A stretch of 64,000 bases of DNA from Spirosoma profusum (GCF_014699005.1 NZ_JACWZY010000002.1:310001-374000), one strand, 5' to 3'. Numbered from the stretch's first letter, positions 25,963 through 34,523 are shown. Notes: a model not told the origin generated them from the sequence alone. Numbers and translations are program-made.

Positions 25963-26012
25963 TGCTACTACGTTACTAGCAGAACGTAACGTTCTTTTAG
26001 TAACGTAGTACA
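25963..26012. repeat. Nested ACGTA-rich palindromes between the secreted gene and csaA
   Basis: TACTACGTTACT (25967-25978 region) is mirrored by AGTAACGTAGTA (25999-26010) and encloses AGAACGTAACGTTCT (25981-25995), which is itself a perfect palindrome around one base. With the following AACGTATC, this roughly 60-base gap holds five ACGT cores. It may act as a terminator/processing hairpin or as a cluster of the genome-wide motif. Confidence 0.8.
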
Positions 26013-26023
26013 GCCAACGTATC

Positions 26024-26365
26024 ATGACAACCGATTACTTAACCTGGACCGACTTTGAAAAAGTGGAAATTCGAACGGCGACCGTTATTGCTGTCGAAGC
26101 GTTTCCACAGGCGCGAAAACCGGCCTTCAAGCTGACGCTTGATTTTGGCGATTTAGGCGTGAAACGGACGTCGGCCCAACTAACCAAACTGTATCAGGCC
26201 GATGAGCTGGTTGGAAAACAGGTGGTTGCTGTCGTGAATTTTCCGCCCAAACAGATTGCTACGTTCATGAGCGAATGTCTGGTACTTGGCGCCATTGCCG
26301 ACGATGGTACTGTTACGTTGCTACAAACCGAACGACCTACAAAAAACGGCTTACGAATAGCCTAA
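26024..26365 (+). CDS. csaA: CsaA-type tRNA-binding-domain protein
   Basis: 113 residues, a stand-alone EMAP/tRNA-binding OB-fold: DFEKVEIRTATVIAVEAFPQARKPAFKLTLDFG, RTSAQLT, LVGKQVVAVVNFPPKQIATFMSECLVLGA. CsaA homologues bind tRNA-like ligands and have chaperone activity in B. subtilis. It has no signal peptide, unlike both flanking genes, and its placement between two secreted proteins looks incidental. ATG 26024 follows the ACGTA-rich hairpin closely. Confidence 0.93.
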   Translation: MTTDYLTWTDFEKVEIRTATVIAVEAFPQARKPAFKLTLDFGDLGVKRTSAQLTKLYQADELVGKQVVAVVNFPPKQIATFMSECLVLGAIADDGTVTLLQTERPTKNGLRIA

Positions 26366-26379
26366 AATTTTAATGAACA

Positions 26380-28428
26380 ATGAATAATGTAAAACGCAGA
26401 ATGAGACAGCTAGTACGTATCGTTACGTTCCTATTCGCTCTTTCGCTCTTTCACGCTTTCACTCAGAATACATACGCCCAACGCCCAGCCGTTGAAGATG
26501 ACTATTACCGCATTTTAACCCTTCCGATTCCTGAAGACATTAAGCTGGAAGTAGGTGGTCTGGCACCTCTGCCCGATGGCCGATTAGCAGCCTGTACGCG
26601 TCGGGGGGAAGTCTGGATTATTAGCAACCCGTACATGCAGGGAAGCCGGATGCCGACTTACAAGAAATTCGCTTCGGGCCTGCACGAACCACTGGGATTG
26701 ATGTGGCATCCCAAAGGCTATTTTCTCTGTACGCAGCGGGGTGAAGTGACTAAACTCGTTGATAACGATGGTGACGATCAGGCCGACGAATACCAGTCGT
26801 TCTACAAGTGGCCTTTGTCGGGTAATTATCATGAATACAGCTACGGCCCGGTGCTACTACCTGACGGCGACATGGTTATTACGTTAAACCTCGACTGGAT
26901 TGGCTACGGAGCCAGTCTGGCAAAGTGGCGTGGCTGGATGCTTAAACTGACCGAAAAGGGTGAAATGACTCCCTGGGCAACGGGTATGCGGTCGCCCGCT
27001 GGTTTCGGTGTGTTACGTGACGGCAGCATTTTCTACACCGAAAACCAGGGTGACTGGGTTGGTTCGGGACGTATGACGCATCTCGCGAAAGGTGATTTCG
27101 CGGGTAACCCAGCCGGTCTGCGCTGGACGAGTGAACCCGGTTCACCGCTGAGTCTCAAGCCTGAGGACGTACCAAGTACCGGAAAGCCTATGTTTGAGGT
27201 AGCGAAAACAGTTAAAAACCTGAAAGTACCCGCCATCTGGTTTCCCCACACGCTGATGGGAATCTCTACGTCCGATTTTAAGCAAGACACGACCAACGGA
27301 GCCTTTGGCCCCTTTTCCGATCAATTGTTTGTGGGCGATCAGGGGCACAGCAAAATCATGCGGGTAGCGCTGGAAAAAGTGAATGGTGAGTGGCAGGGAG
27401 CCTGTTTCCCGTTCCGCGAAGGTTTCCAATCGGGGATTATACGTACCGTTTGGGGGCAGGATGGCTCTATGTTCGTGGGGATGACGAGCCGGGGCTGGGC
27501 CGCTACGGGTAAAGATTCATATGGTATTCAGCGACTGGTCTGGACGGGGAAAATGCCGTTTGAAATGAAAACCATTACGTCGAAACCCGACGGTTTTGAG
27601 GTTAGCTTTACGTCTCCCGTTGATCGCAAAACCGCCGAAAATCCCGAAAGCTACAGTCTGAATAGCTTTACGTATCGGTATCACAAAACCTACGGCAGCC
27701 CCATCGAAAATGCACGTACCATTCCAATTCGGGGTATCGTGGTTTCGCCTGATGGCATGAGCGCCCGAATCGTAGCTGACACAGTGCTACGTGAAGGATA
27801 CATTCATGAAGTAAAAGCCGAAGGCGTTCGGTCGGCTACGAATATGCCGTTACTGCATTCGGTGGGTTATTATACGCTCAACGCCATCGCTCCCGGCGAA
27901 AAACTGAACTTGCCCGCACGCGTGGTCGCAGCCGCCAAACACGACCATGCTGAGATGATGGCTGCGGAGAAAAAAGACGTAGCAACAACCGCGAAAAACG
28001 TAAAATCGGTAAATGCCAAACGTACCGTCACCATGCCCGCCGACTGGGCAAACGGCCCCGATCAGACCATCACCATTGGCACCAAACCCGGTCTGAAATT
28101 CGACGTAGAGCGATTGGAAGTGAAGGCCGGAAGCCGCATTAAACTCGTTTTCAATAACAACGACGACATGCTGCATAACTGCGTTATCACGAAACCGGCT
28201 ACAGCATTGGCCGTTGGCGATGCGGCTTTGAAGCTAAACCTGAATGGCCCCAAAATGAACTATGTACCGGCCTCGGCGAATGTGCTCTATCACACGAACA
28301 TCCTCCAGCCCGAAACTTCCGAAACCATTTATTTCCTCGCTCCCACTGCCCCCGGCGATTATCAGTTTGTCTGTACATTCCCCGGCCATTCCTCGCTCAT
28401 GCAGGGTACGTTGAAAGTGGTGAAGTAG
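26380..28428 (+). CDS. Secreted beta-propeller protein with C-terminal cupredoxin
   Basis: 682 residues. The signal peptide is FALSLFHAFTQNTYAQ; ATG 26401 is an alternative start. Residues about 45-400 form a glucose/sorbosone dehydrogenase-like propeller (EVGGLAPLPDGRLAACTRRGEVWII, GLMWHPKGYFLCTQRGEVTKL, SPAGFGVLRDGSIFYTENQGDW, VGDQGHSKIMRV). A beta-sandwich linker with a His/Lys-rich segment follows. Residues about 560-682 are a plastocyanin/azurin-like domain with type-1 copper ligands His599 (MLHN), Cys665, His670 and Met674 (C-x4-H-x3-M). This suggests oxidation with built-in copper electron transfer in the periplasm. REP-like copy 4 follows. Confidence 0.8.
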   Translation: MNNVKRRMRQLVRIVTFLFALSLFHAFTQNTYAQRPAVEDDYYRILTLPIPEDIKLEVGGLAPLPDGRLAACTRRGEVWIISNPYMQGSRMPTYKKFASGLHEPLGLMWHPKGYFLCTQRGEVTKLVDNDGDDQADEYQSFYKWPLSGNYHEYSYGPVLLPDGDMVITLNLDWIGYGASLAKWRGWMLKLTEKGEMTPWATGMRSPAGFGVLRDGSIFYTENQGDWVGSGRMTHLAKGDFAGNPAGLRWTSEPGSPLSLKPEDVPSTGKPMFEVAKTVKNLKVPAIWFPHTLMGISTSDFKQDTTNGAFGPFSDQLFVGDQGHSKIMRVALEKVNGEWQGACFPFREGFQSGIIRTVWGQDGSMFVGMTSRGWAATGKDSYGIQRLVWTGKMPFEMKTITSKPDGFEVSFTSPVDRKTAENPESYSLNSFTYRYHKTYGSPIENARTIPIRGIVVSPDGMSARIVADTVLREGYIHEVKAEGVRSATNMPLLHSVGYYTLNAIAPGEKLNLPARVVAAAKHDHAEMMAAEKKDVATTAKNVKSVNAKRTVTMPADWANGPDQTITIGTKPGLKFDVERLEVKAGSRIKLVFNNNDDMLHNCVITKPATALAVGDAALKLNLNGPKMNYVPASANVLYHTNILQPETSETIYFLAPTAPGDYQFVCTFPGHSSLMQGTLKVVK

Positions 28429-28430
28429 AT

Positions 28431-28554
28431 TTTTTGTCATGCTGAGGGACGAATCGGACCGCCGAAGCGGCAGCTTAACGTATTCTGGCGGAGGGGTTAT
28501 GATACGTTAAGCTGCCGCTTCGGCGGTCCGATTCGTCCCTCAGCATGACAAAAA
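28431..28554. repeat. REP-like long inverted repeat, copy 4 (long form)
   Basis: Perfect 53-base arms (28431-28483, 28502-28554) flank an 18-base spacer. The order is TTTTTGTCATGCTGA, GGGACGAA, the CGGACCGCCGAAGCGG block, then CAGCTTAACGTAT. The variable base is G, paired with C opposite. CATCTTAA of copy 1 is CAGCTTAA here, again mirrored. The spacer lacks the CTCAGG motif of copies 1-3. An ATG within the right arm (28545) opens a long frame but is not a credible start. Confidence 0.9.
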
Positions 28555-28667
28555 CTGCTTACAAAAAAATTTACATGGCTCAATATATACGATGTCGTTT
28601 GCTGAAGAAGCGTCATTGTTTTTTACCTTACCATCTGCTAAATCGCGTTGTTTTTCGTTCTGTCCGT

Positions 28668-29192
28668 ATGCGATACGTTTTATGGTCAATTTCATTGTTT
28701 TTTATTTCACTGACGGCACACGCCCAGCGTCAGGATGATACGTCGCATTACCGAACGGTGCCGGTTCCGGCGCACTTGATGCCGATTGAGCGGGCCTATG
28801 GCTCGTCATTGGGGAGTGTTTATTTCTACGGAGGTAAAAAACTATCGTCGCCCTATTCTTTGGAAGTTCCTTTTTTTGAACTGAATGACGCTGAAGTTAA
28901 TCACCGTTTCCAGACATTCCGCACGATGACGACGCTGAGTCGGCTGTCGGCGCTGGTTCCGTTGGCGTATATTGTCTTGACCAGCAACAAAAACAATGGT
29001 ACGTACTGGACCGTGTATGGAGGTGCGATTGCCGCTTCGCTTACGTTTACCATCATTGGAAACAGCCAGGTTAATAAGGCCGTTACGCGATATAACCAGA
29101 TGCTACGTCAGCCAAGAGTCGGTCTGTCGATGGCGCCAATTTCATTGACTGGACAAGTGGCTCCGGGTGCGGGACTTGCCTGGTCGTTCTGA
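28668..29192 (+). CDS. Secreted or membrane protein of unknown function
   Basis: 174 residues from ATG 28668 (MRYVLWSISLFFISLTAHAQ), chosen because it begins a clean signal peptide; the longer frame starts inside REP-like copy 4. The mature protein has YGSSLGSVYFYGGKKLSSPYSLEVPFFELNDAEVNHRF and two hydrophobic segments (LSALVPLAYIVLTS, VYGGAIAASLTFTIIGN). I do not recognise the family. It ends 7 bases before a long terminator hairpin and appears monocistronic. Confidence 0.6.
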   Translation: MRYVLWSISLFFISLTAHAQRQDDTSHYRTVPVPAHLMPIERAYGSSLGSVYFYGGKKLSSPYSLEVPFFELNDAEVNHRFQTFRTMTTLSRLSALVPLAYIVLTSNKNNGTYWTVYGGAIAASLTFTIIGNSQVNKAVTRYNQMLRQPRVGLSMAPISLTGQVAPGAGLAWSF

Positions 29193-29199
29193 AATTTCT

Positions 29200-29270
29200 G
29201 CGATTTCAGGGACGTGTTACGTATGTTATTAGCCCAAGTAATGACATACGTAACACGTCCCTGAAATCGC
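29200..29270 (+). terminator. Long perfect hairpin terminator
   Basis: Perfect 27-base arms (29200-29226, 29244-29270) flank a 17-base loop, followed directly by seven T. The stem contains ACGTGTTACGTATGT. It is far longer than a typical terminator and begins 8 bases after the stop codon at 29192. Confidence 0.85.
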
Positions 29271-29350
29271 TTTTTTTGCGGAATAACGTAGCGTAGGTCC
29301 CCGGCTTGCGCTTTTTTGTTAGTTTCGTTTTTTAATCATCCAGCAAACTT

Positions 29351-30739
29351 ATGCGAACCCAATCGTTACGTTCTCTACTTGTTTTATCCTTATTTTTTCC
29401 TCTGTTCGCACACGCCCAGACCGTTATCCTGAATCGTGATACGCAAATTGCCGATCTCGTAACACAGATTTCGGCCGATAGTCTGCGGGCACACATCAAT
29501 GGGCTTGTCAGTTTTGGTACGCGGCATACGCTGAGTGTACCCGCCGATGCTACTACGTCGCCAGCCAAAAAAGGGTTGGGTGCGGCCCGTCAATGGATTT
29601 TAGGGAAATTCAATCAATACGCTAAACAATCGAACGGGCGACTTACGGCCACCCTCGATACGTGGACACTCCAACCCGACGGCCGACGTATCGATAAGCC
29701 CGCCAACATGGGCAACGTAATGGCTACACTCAAAGGCACCGATCCGACCGATAACCGCATATTTATTGTGCAGGGGCACATGGATAGCCGCGTTACGAAC
29801 GTAATGAATCGGGAATCGGACGCACCCGGCGCTAACGACGACGGTTCCGGGACGGCGGCTGTGATTGAACTTTGCCGGGTTATGAGTAAATCGTCGTTTC
29901 CGGCCACGGTTGTCTTCGTTACGTTAACCGGCGAAGAGCAAGGTTTGCTGGGCGCCGAACATCTTTCCGAACGGGCAGTCAAGGAGAAATGGAACGTAGA
30001 GGCCGTACTCAACAATGATATTATGGGCAGCAACAATTCGAGTGATACACGTATCATCGACAATACCCGTCTCCGCGTTTTCAGTGAAGGACTTCCTTCT
30101 AGTCTGCTGAAAGATACAACAGGACGTATCGGACAGATTCAACGATTTGGTAATGAGAACGATGGAAAAGCGCGAACGCTTGCCCGGTATCTGAAGGAAG
30201 TCGGTGAGCGCTACGTTGAAAATCTGGAAGTTGTGATGGTTTACCGCAACGACCGCTACCTGCGCGGTGGCGATCATACACCCTATGTGCAGCGCGGTTT
30301 TGCCGCCGTTCGTATCACCGAAATGAACGAAAATTATGAGCATCAACACCAGGATTTACGTACCGAAAACGGAATCGAATACGGCGACTATCCGAAGCAT
30401 ATGGATTTCGAATACCTCCGCAAAAACACGGCTGTGAATCTTGCTACGTTAGCCAATCTGGCAAAATCACCAACGGTGCCACAGAACGTAACGGTCGATG
30501 TGCGGAACCTGACCAACTCAACGGTTTTGTACTGGCAAGCGCCCAAAACGGGTACTGTGAAAGGCTACTACGTGCTGATGCGCGAAACGCACTGGCCATT
30601 CTGGCAGAAGAAATTCTACACGACTAAACTAGGAATGACGCTGCCCTTCTCGAAAGACAATTACTATTTCGCGGTGCAGTCGGTCAGTAACGATGGGAAC
30701 GAAAGTTTACCCGTATTACCCGTGCCGAATCTGCGCTGA
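29351..30739 (+). CDS. M28 family zinc metallopeptidase with C-terminal Fn3-like domain
   Basis: 462 residues, signal peptide FFPLFAHAQ. The M28 di-zinc aminopeptidase core has QGHMDSR (His143, Asp145 region), PGANDDGSGTAAVIEL (bridging Asp), TLTGEEQGLLGAEHL (Glu catalytic base and ligand), NNDIMGS, and a late GGDHTPYVQRGFAAVRITE with the last His ligand. Residues about 375-462 (VPQNVTVDV…VLYWQAPKTGTVKGYYVLMRE…YYFAVQSVSNDGNES) look like an Fn3-type fold. The likely role is periplasmic or extracellular peptide degradation. It is monocistronic after the long hairpin. Confidence 0.9.
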   Translation: MRTQSLRSLLVLSLFFPLFAHAQTVILNRDTQIADLVTQISADSLRAHINGLVSFGTRHTLSVPADATTSPAKKGLGAARQWILGKFNQYAKQSNGRLTATLDTWTLQPDGRRIDKPANMGNVMATLKGTDPTDNRIFIVQGHMDSRVTNVMNRESDAPGANDDGSGTAAVIELCRVMSKSSFPATVVFVTLTGEEQGLLGAEHLSERAVKEKWNVEAVLNNDIMGSNNSSDTRIIDNTRLRVFSEGLPSSLLKDTTGRIGQIQRFGNENDGKARTLARYLKEVGERYVENLEVVMVYRNDRYLRGGDHTPYVQRGFAAVRITEMNENYEHQHQDLRTENGIEYGDYPKHMDFEYLRKNTAVNLATLANLAKSPTVPQNVTVDVRNLTNSTVLYWQAPKTGTVKGYYVLMRETHWPFWQKKFYTTKLGMTLPFSKDNYYFAVQSVSNDGNESLPVLPVPNLR

Positions 30740-30880
30740 GAATCAATTTTTCAAAAAATGCCGCCGTTTGCATCAACTAGCCTTCCATCGACGTAATAAA
30801 AGTAGTGGACTATCTGTTTTTTTTGTAGTTTACGCTCCTAGTACTTTTTCAAACCCCGAATAGACTAAATTCAACTGCTT

Positions 30881-31336
30881 ATGAAGCGTTATGTGTATGT
30901 ACTTTGCCTGATGGCCTCGCTATGGGGTCTCACGTCCTGTAATAAAACAGATACTGTAACACCAGTGTCGCCCATTGTAGGTCGATGGGAATTAAGCAGG
31001 GGGTTGTTAAGTGGCTTTCCAGCAGCAACTAATTTTAATGGAGCGGCTATTGACCTTTATTATTTTGAGTCGGTTGGATCAACCATTGATATTTATTCAG
31101 ACAACACGTTCAACTCGACGTTCAAAAATGTTACGGTCGATGATGCCGCGGGAACCTGGACATTCGATAACAACAACCTGACGCTAAAGTACGATTCGGG
31201 TGATGAGGAAAAGTACACGTATGCAAAAAATAAAAACATCGAAGAACTTGCCCTGACCGGCCCAATCAGCTACACGTTGCCAGTCTCTGCAACCGCAACT
31301 GCCGTTGGTAACGTTCAGTTGATTTATAGAAAATAA
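30881..31336 (+). CDS. Small lipocalin-like lipoprotein
   Basis: 151 residues with a lipoprotein signal (MKRYVYVLCLMASLWGLTSCNK). The mature part VGRWELSR, DNTFNSTFKN, GTWTFDNNNLTLKY and a final VQLIYRK strand fits the lipocalin-like/DUF4923-type family of Bacteroidota lipoproteins. Ligand and role are unknown. It is transcribed alone, with a terminator from 31364. Confidence 0.65.
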   Translation: MKRYVYVLCLMASLWGLTSCNKTDTVTPVSPIVGRWELSRGLLSGFPAATNFNGAAIDLYYFESVGSTIDIYSDNTFNSTFKNVTVDDAAGTWTFDNNNLTLKYDSGDEEKYTYAKNKNIEELALTGPISYTLPVSATATAVGNVQLIYRK

Positions 31337-31665
31337 TACGTTTCAGCGTCATTTGGCGAAGTCAAAAAGGTCGGTGGGGAGCATCGACCTTTTTGCTTTT
31401 AATAAGGTTTGGATGAACCACTCAATAAATCAATACGAATAATTTATCTTATTAGAGAACGGTATAATTCATTTGGGCTATGCCCTATTTTTTCGCCAAT
31501 AAATTTGGTGTATACAGCTTGTAGCCAAATATTTCATAAGTTTTTTGATGACAGAAATGCCTTTTTGTTGACGTAAATTCGTACTTTCACAACACTCTAT
31601 CTACTAAGTACTTATATTTTGTTTTACTTTTATTTTATCCAAGATAAATACAAAAACTTTATACC
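31337..31665 (+). other. Intergenic region of 329 bases, no gene
   Basis: It holds the lipocalin-like gene's terminator (31364-31394) and then about 250 bases of AT-rich sequence with no ORF of note. GTACTTTCAC near 31581 resembles a -7 element with one mismatch and would serve the Tat-dependent aminotransferase gene. I see no RNA gene or riboswitch-like fold. Confidence 0.5.
31364..31394 (+). terminator. Rho-independent terminator
   Basis: AAAAAGGTCG (31364-31373) pairs with CGACCTTTTT (31385-31394) around an 11-base loop, then GCTTTT. It lies 28 bases after the lipoprotein stop. Confidence 0.75.
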
Positions 31666-32838
31666 ATGTCATCACAACTAACACGTCGGGACTGGCTGCG
31701 CGCCAGTGGCTTTCTGACAGCAGGATTAGGGCTTAGCCGCTTCACGCCCGCCGAAGCCGCCCGGCCTTCTGCTCCCTTCGTTTCGTCGTTCACGAATGAA
31801 TTTGCCTTTGCCGATGACCCGTTCGCCAATATGCCTAAACTGCGGGCGCGTCTGTTTGCCAATGAAAATCCGCTGGGTATTTCTAAAAACGCTAAGGAAG
31901 CTCTGATTAAAGCGACTGAGATCGGAAACCGGTATGCCTGGATGGAGTTTGCTGAGCTTAAAAAACTGATTGCTACGGATGACGGCGTAAAGGCCGAGCA
32001 AATTATGATGTCGCCGGGTTCGTCGGACGTACTGATGGCGGCAGCCGATTATTTTGCGAAAGGTGGCGGCACGATTCTAACCAGTGTGATGACGTATGAT
32101 GATTTACTGCAACGGGCTGAAAAGTTCGGGGCAAAAATCAAAGCCATCCCAATGACGAAAGACTTCAAATTTGACCTCCCGGCAATTAAAGCGGCCATTA
32201 CGCCCGATGTCAAAATGGTATACATCGTCAATCCAAATAACCCGACCGGCACCATCGTGCCAACGGCTGAACTGGAAGCCTTTTGCCGAGAAGTTGCTCC
32301 GAAAGTGCCGGTGTTTATCGACGAAGCATATATTGATTTCTTCGAACCCGCCGATCGTCCAAAATTTGGAAAACTGGTTAGCGAAGGTTTGAACGTGATT
32401 TTGGCACGTACGTTCTCAAAAATTCACGGTTTTGCAGGTTTACGACTAGGATATGCTATTGCCCAGCCCAACATGCTCAAAACCTTACGCGACTATACGA
32501 ACGGTGATTTTGCGGTTAGCATCACTACGTTGATGGCGGGTATTGCCAGCTATCAGGACAAAGAGTGGCAGAATCATTGTCGGGCCGAAAATGCCAAAGC
32601 TCGCGCCTACACAACGAAAGCGCTTACCGATTTAGGGTACGAGGTAATTCCTTCGTCTACCAATTTTATCCTATTCCCCATTCGCATGAAAACCGCTGCC
32701 TTCAGCAATCAAATGTTTGGGCAGGGTATTGGCATCCAGACCCGAGATTTTGGTGGACAACCGTTCTGCCGGGTCAGCGTCGGTACCATGGACGAGATGG
32801 CCATTTTCGTGGAAGGTTTCAAAAAGGTAGTAGGGTAA
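31666..32838 (+). CDS. Tat-exported class I/II PLP aminotransferase (HisC-like)
   Basis: 390 residues. The N-terminus TRRDWLRASGFLTAGLGL is a Tat signal (twin Arg, then hydrophobic stretch). The fold is histidinol-phosphate aminotransferase-like: ANENPLG, SPGSSDVL, the NPNNPTG motif near 190, DEAYIDF (Asp219, Tyr222), TFSKIHGFAGLRLGY with the PLP-binding Lys252, and a C-terminal RVSVGTMDEM. Export by Tat fits a protein that folds with PLP in the cytoplasm. No histidine biosynthesis genes are near, so the substrate is probably not histidinol phosphate. It is the first of three exported proteins in a row. Confidence 0.88.
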   Translation: MSSQLTRRDWLRASGFLTAGLGLSRFTPAEAARPSAPFVSSFTNEFAFADDPFANMPKLRARLFANENPLGISKNAKEALIKATEIGNRYAWMEFAELKKLIATDDGVKAEQIMMSPGSSDVLMAAADYFAKGGGTILTSVMTYDDLLQRAEKFGAKIKAIPMTKDFKFDLPAIKAAITPDVKMVYIVNPNNPTGTIVPTAELEAFCREVAPKVPVFIDEAYIDFFEPADRPKFGKLVSEGLNVILARTFSKIHGFAGLRLGYAIAQPNMLKTLRDYTNGDFAVSITTLMAGIASYQDKEWQNHCRAENAKARAYTTKALTDLGYEVIPSSTNFILFPIRMKTAAFSNQMFGQGIGIQTRDFGGQPFCRVSVGTMDEMAIFVEGFKKVVG

Positions 32839-32850
32839 AACGAGTCGTTA

Positions 32851-32940
32851 GTCAATAGTCATTAGTCGATAGATACTGCTTACGTAGCATTCTGTCGCTA
32901 TTGACTATTGACTATTGACTAATGACTAATGACTATTGAC
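32851..32940. repeat. Inverted repeat with tandem heptads before the amine oxidase gene
   Basis: GTCAATAGTCATTAGTC (32851-32867) is the exact complement of GACTAATGACTATTGAC (32924-32940). The right side is a run of six heptads (CTATTGA x3, CTAATGA x2, CTATTGA) at 32898-32939. It ends 7 bases before ATG 32948, so it covers the ribosome-binding region. It may terminate the aminotransferase transcript or modulate translation of the next gene. Confidence 0.85.
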
Positions 32941-32947
32941 TTCTTGT

Positions 32948-34522
32948 ATGACAAGACGCGACTTCATCAACGCGACGAGTGCCAGTTATGCCAGTCTTTT
33001 GGCGTGGGGAATGCTTCATCCTGCCCCTGCTTCGGCGTTCAATTTGCCCGCCAACGGGCAACGTACCGACGGGAAAGGGCGAAAAGTAATTATTTTAGGC
33101 GCAGGTCTGGCTGGTATGACAGCCGCGTATGAACTCGGCAAACTTGGGTATGAGTGCACCATTCTGGAAGCGCGTTCACGCTCAGGCGGGCGCGTCTGGA
33201 CGATTCGGGGTGGCACTAAAGAAACCGAAATTGGTGGTGGATCACCGCAAACCTGCTCGTTCGACAACGGCCATTATTTCAACGGCGGTGCCGCCCGTAT
33301 TCCGCATCATCATCAACTCACCCTCCAGTATTGCAAGGAACTGAACGTACCGCTCCAGATTTTCAACGGGGCGAATGAATCAGCTTATCTGTATAATGAC
33401 GGTGGTACGGGCGACCTGGCCAACCGGCGGATGCGTATCAGTGATTATCACAATGATATGCGTGGCTACACAGCCGAATTGCTTTCCAAAGCACTCGACC
33501 AGTCGACCCTGGACCAGCAGTTGACGAAGGAGGACGTAGAGAAGTTGATCGACTTTCTGAAAAACGAAGGCGATTTAAACACGGCCCATTTATATAAAGG
33601 CACAAATCGGCGCGGCTATAAAATAAAAAATGACCCAGGGGCCGGCAATTTACCCGGAACCCTAACCGACCCCTACGGGCTTACCGATTTGCTACGTTCG
33701 GGCTTCATGCAGCCGGTTTTCTACAACGTCGGCGATTACGCTTACGAGCAACAAGCTACGTTGCTGCAACCCATCGGCGGAATGGATGCGATTCCGAAAG
33801 CGTTTGAGAAAAAGCTGACGGGCAAAATTGTGTTCAACGCGCCGGTAAAGGAGTTACGCAAAACTGAAAATGGGGTTCGGGTTATCTACCAGAAAGATGG
33901 CAAAACCGTTGAAATCACCGGCGAATTTTGTGTTTGTACGTTGCCCTTGCCTATGTTGAAAAACCTGGAGTCGGATTTATCAGGAACTGTCAAGCGGGCC
34001 GCCGACTTTATTCCCTACATGAAAACGGGCAAAATCGGTCTGCAATTCAAGCGCCGATTCTGGGAAGAAGATGACGGTATTTACGGTGGAATTACACGTA
34101 CCAATATGGATATCAACCAGATATGGTATCCGTCGTTTGGGTTGCAGGAAGCAAAAGGGGTTCTGATTGGCTATTACAATTTTTACAGCCGGGCCGAAGC
34201 CGTTGGCGCACTCTCTATTACCGAACGTGAGAAAATGGCTTTGGCATTGGGTGCCAAAATCCATCCGCAGTATCCCAACGAATTTGAGAATTCGTTCTCG
34301 TTAGCGTGGCATCGTACACCCTACAGCGAAGGTGGCTGGGCCAATTACGACGATGCCACGCGAAAAAAATACTACCCCGCCCTGCTTGAGCCTGATGGTA
34401 ACATCTACTTTGCGGGTGAGCATACTACTTATCTGACTGCATGGATGGCGGGCGCTTTTACGTCAGCACGTAGAGCCGTTGAAGCCATTCACGCACGGGT
34501 AGGGGAGTACACAAAGAAATAA
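32948..34522 (+). CDS. Tat-exported flavin amine oxidase
   Basis: 524 residues from ATG 32948 (MTRRDFINATSASYASLLAWG), a twin-arginine signal; the longer frame starts at TTG. The FAD-binding Rossmann motif is VIILGAGLAGMTAAYELGKLG with LEARSRSGGRVW. The family motif GGMDAIPKAF is near 285 and the C-terminal FAD-binding block is GNIYFAGEHTTYLTAWMAGAFTSARRAVEAI. It belongs to the monoamine/L-amino-acid oxidase family, giving imine or aldehyde plus H2O2. With the upstream aminotransferase it suggests coupled amine chemistry in the periplasm. The substrate is unknown. Confidence 0.9.
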   Translation: MTRRDFINATSASYASLLAWGMLHPAPASAFNLPANGQRTDGKGRKVIILGAGLAGMTAAYELGKLGYECTILEARSRSGGRVWTIRGGTKETEIGGGSPQTCSFDNGHYFNGGAARIPHHHQLTLQYCKELNVPLQIFNGANESAYLYNDGGTGDLANRRMRISDYHNDMRGYTAELLSKALDQSTLDQQLTKEDVEKLIDFLKNEGDLNTAHLYKGTNRRGYKIKNDPGAGNLPGTLTDPYGLTDLLRSGFMQPVFYNVGDYAYEQQATLLQPIGGMDAIPKAFEKKLTGKIVFNAPVKELRKTENGVRVIYQKDGKTVEITGEFCVCTLPLPMLKNLESDLSGTVKRAADFIPYMKTGKIGLQFKRRFWEEDDGIYGGITRTNMDINQIWYPSFGLQEAKGVLIGYYNFYSRAEAVGALSITEREKMALALGAKIHPQYPNEFENSFSLAWHRTPYSEGGWANYDDATRKKYYPALLEPDGNIYFAGEHTTYLTAWMAGAFTSARRAVEAIHARVGEYTKK

Positions 34523-34523
34523 A

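Noticed and set aside
28545-28667. Upstream start giving a 215-residue protein
   Set aside because: The first ATG is inside the arm of REP-like copy 4; ATG 28668 begins a proper signal peptide.
31666-32838. Histidine biosynthesis gene hisC
   Set aside because: The fold is HisC-like but the Tat signal and the amine oxidase/Hint neighbours argue against cytoplasmic histidine synthesis.
32898-32940. Possible CRISPR-like short tandem repeats
   Set aside because: Units are 7 bases with no spacers, so this is a heptad repeat forming one arm of an inverted repeat.
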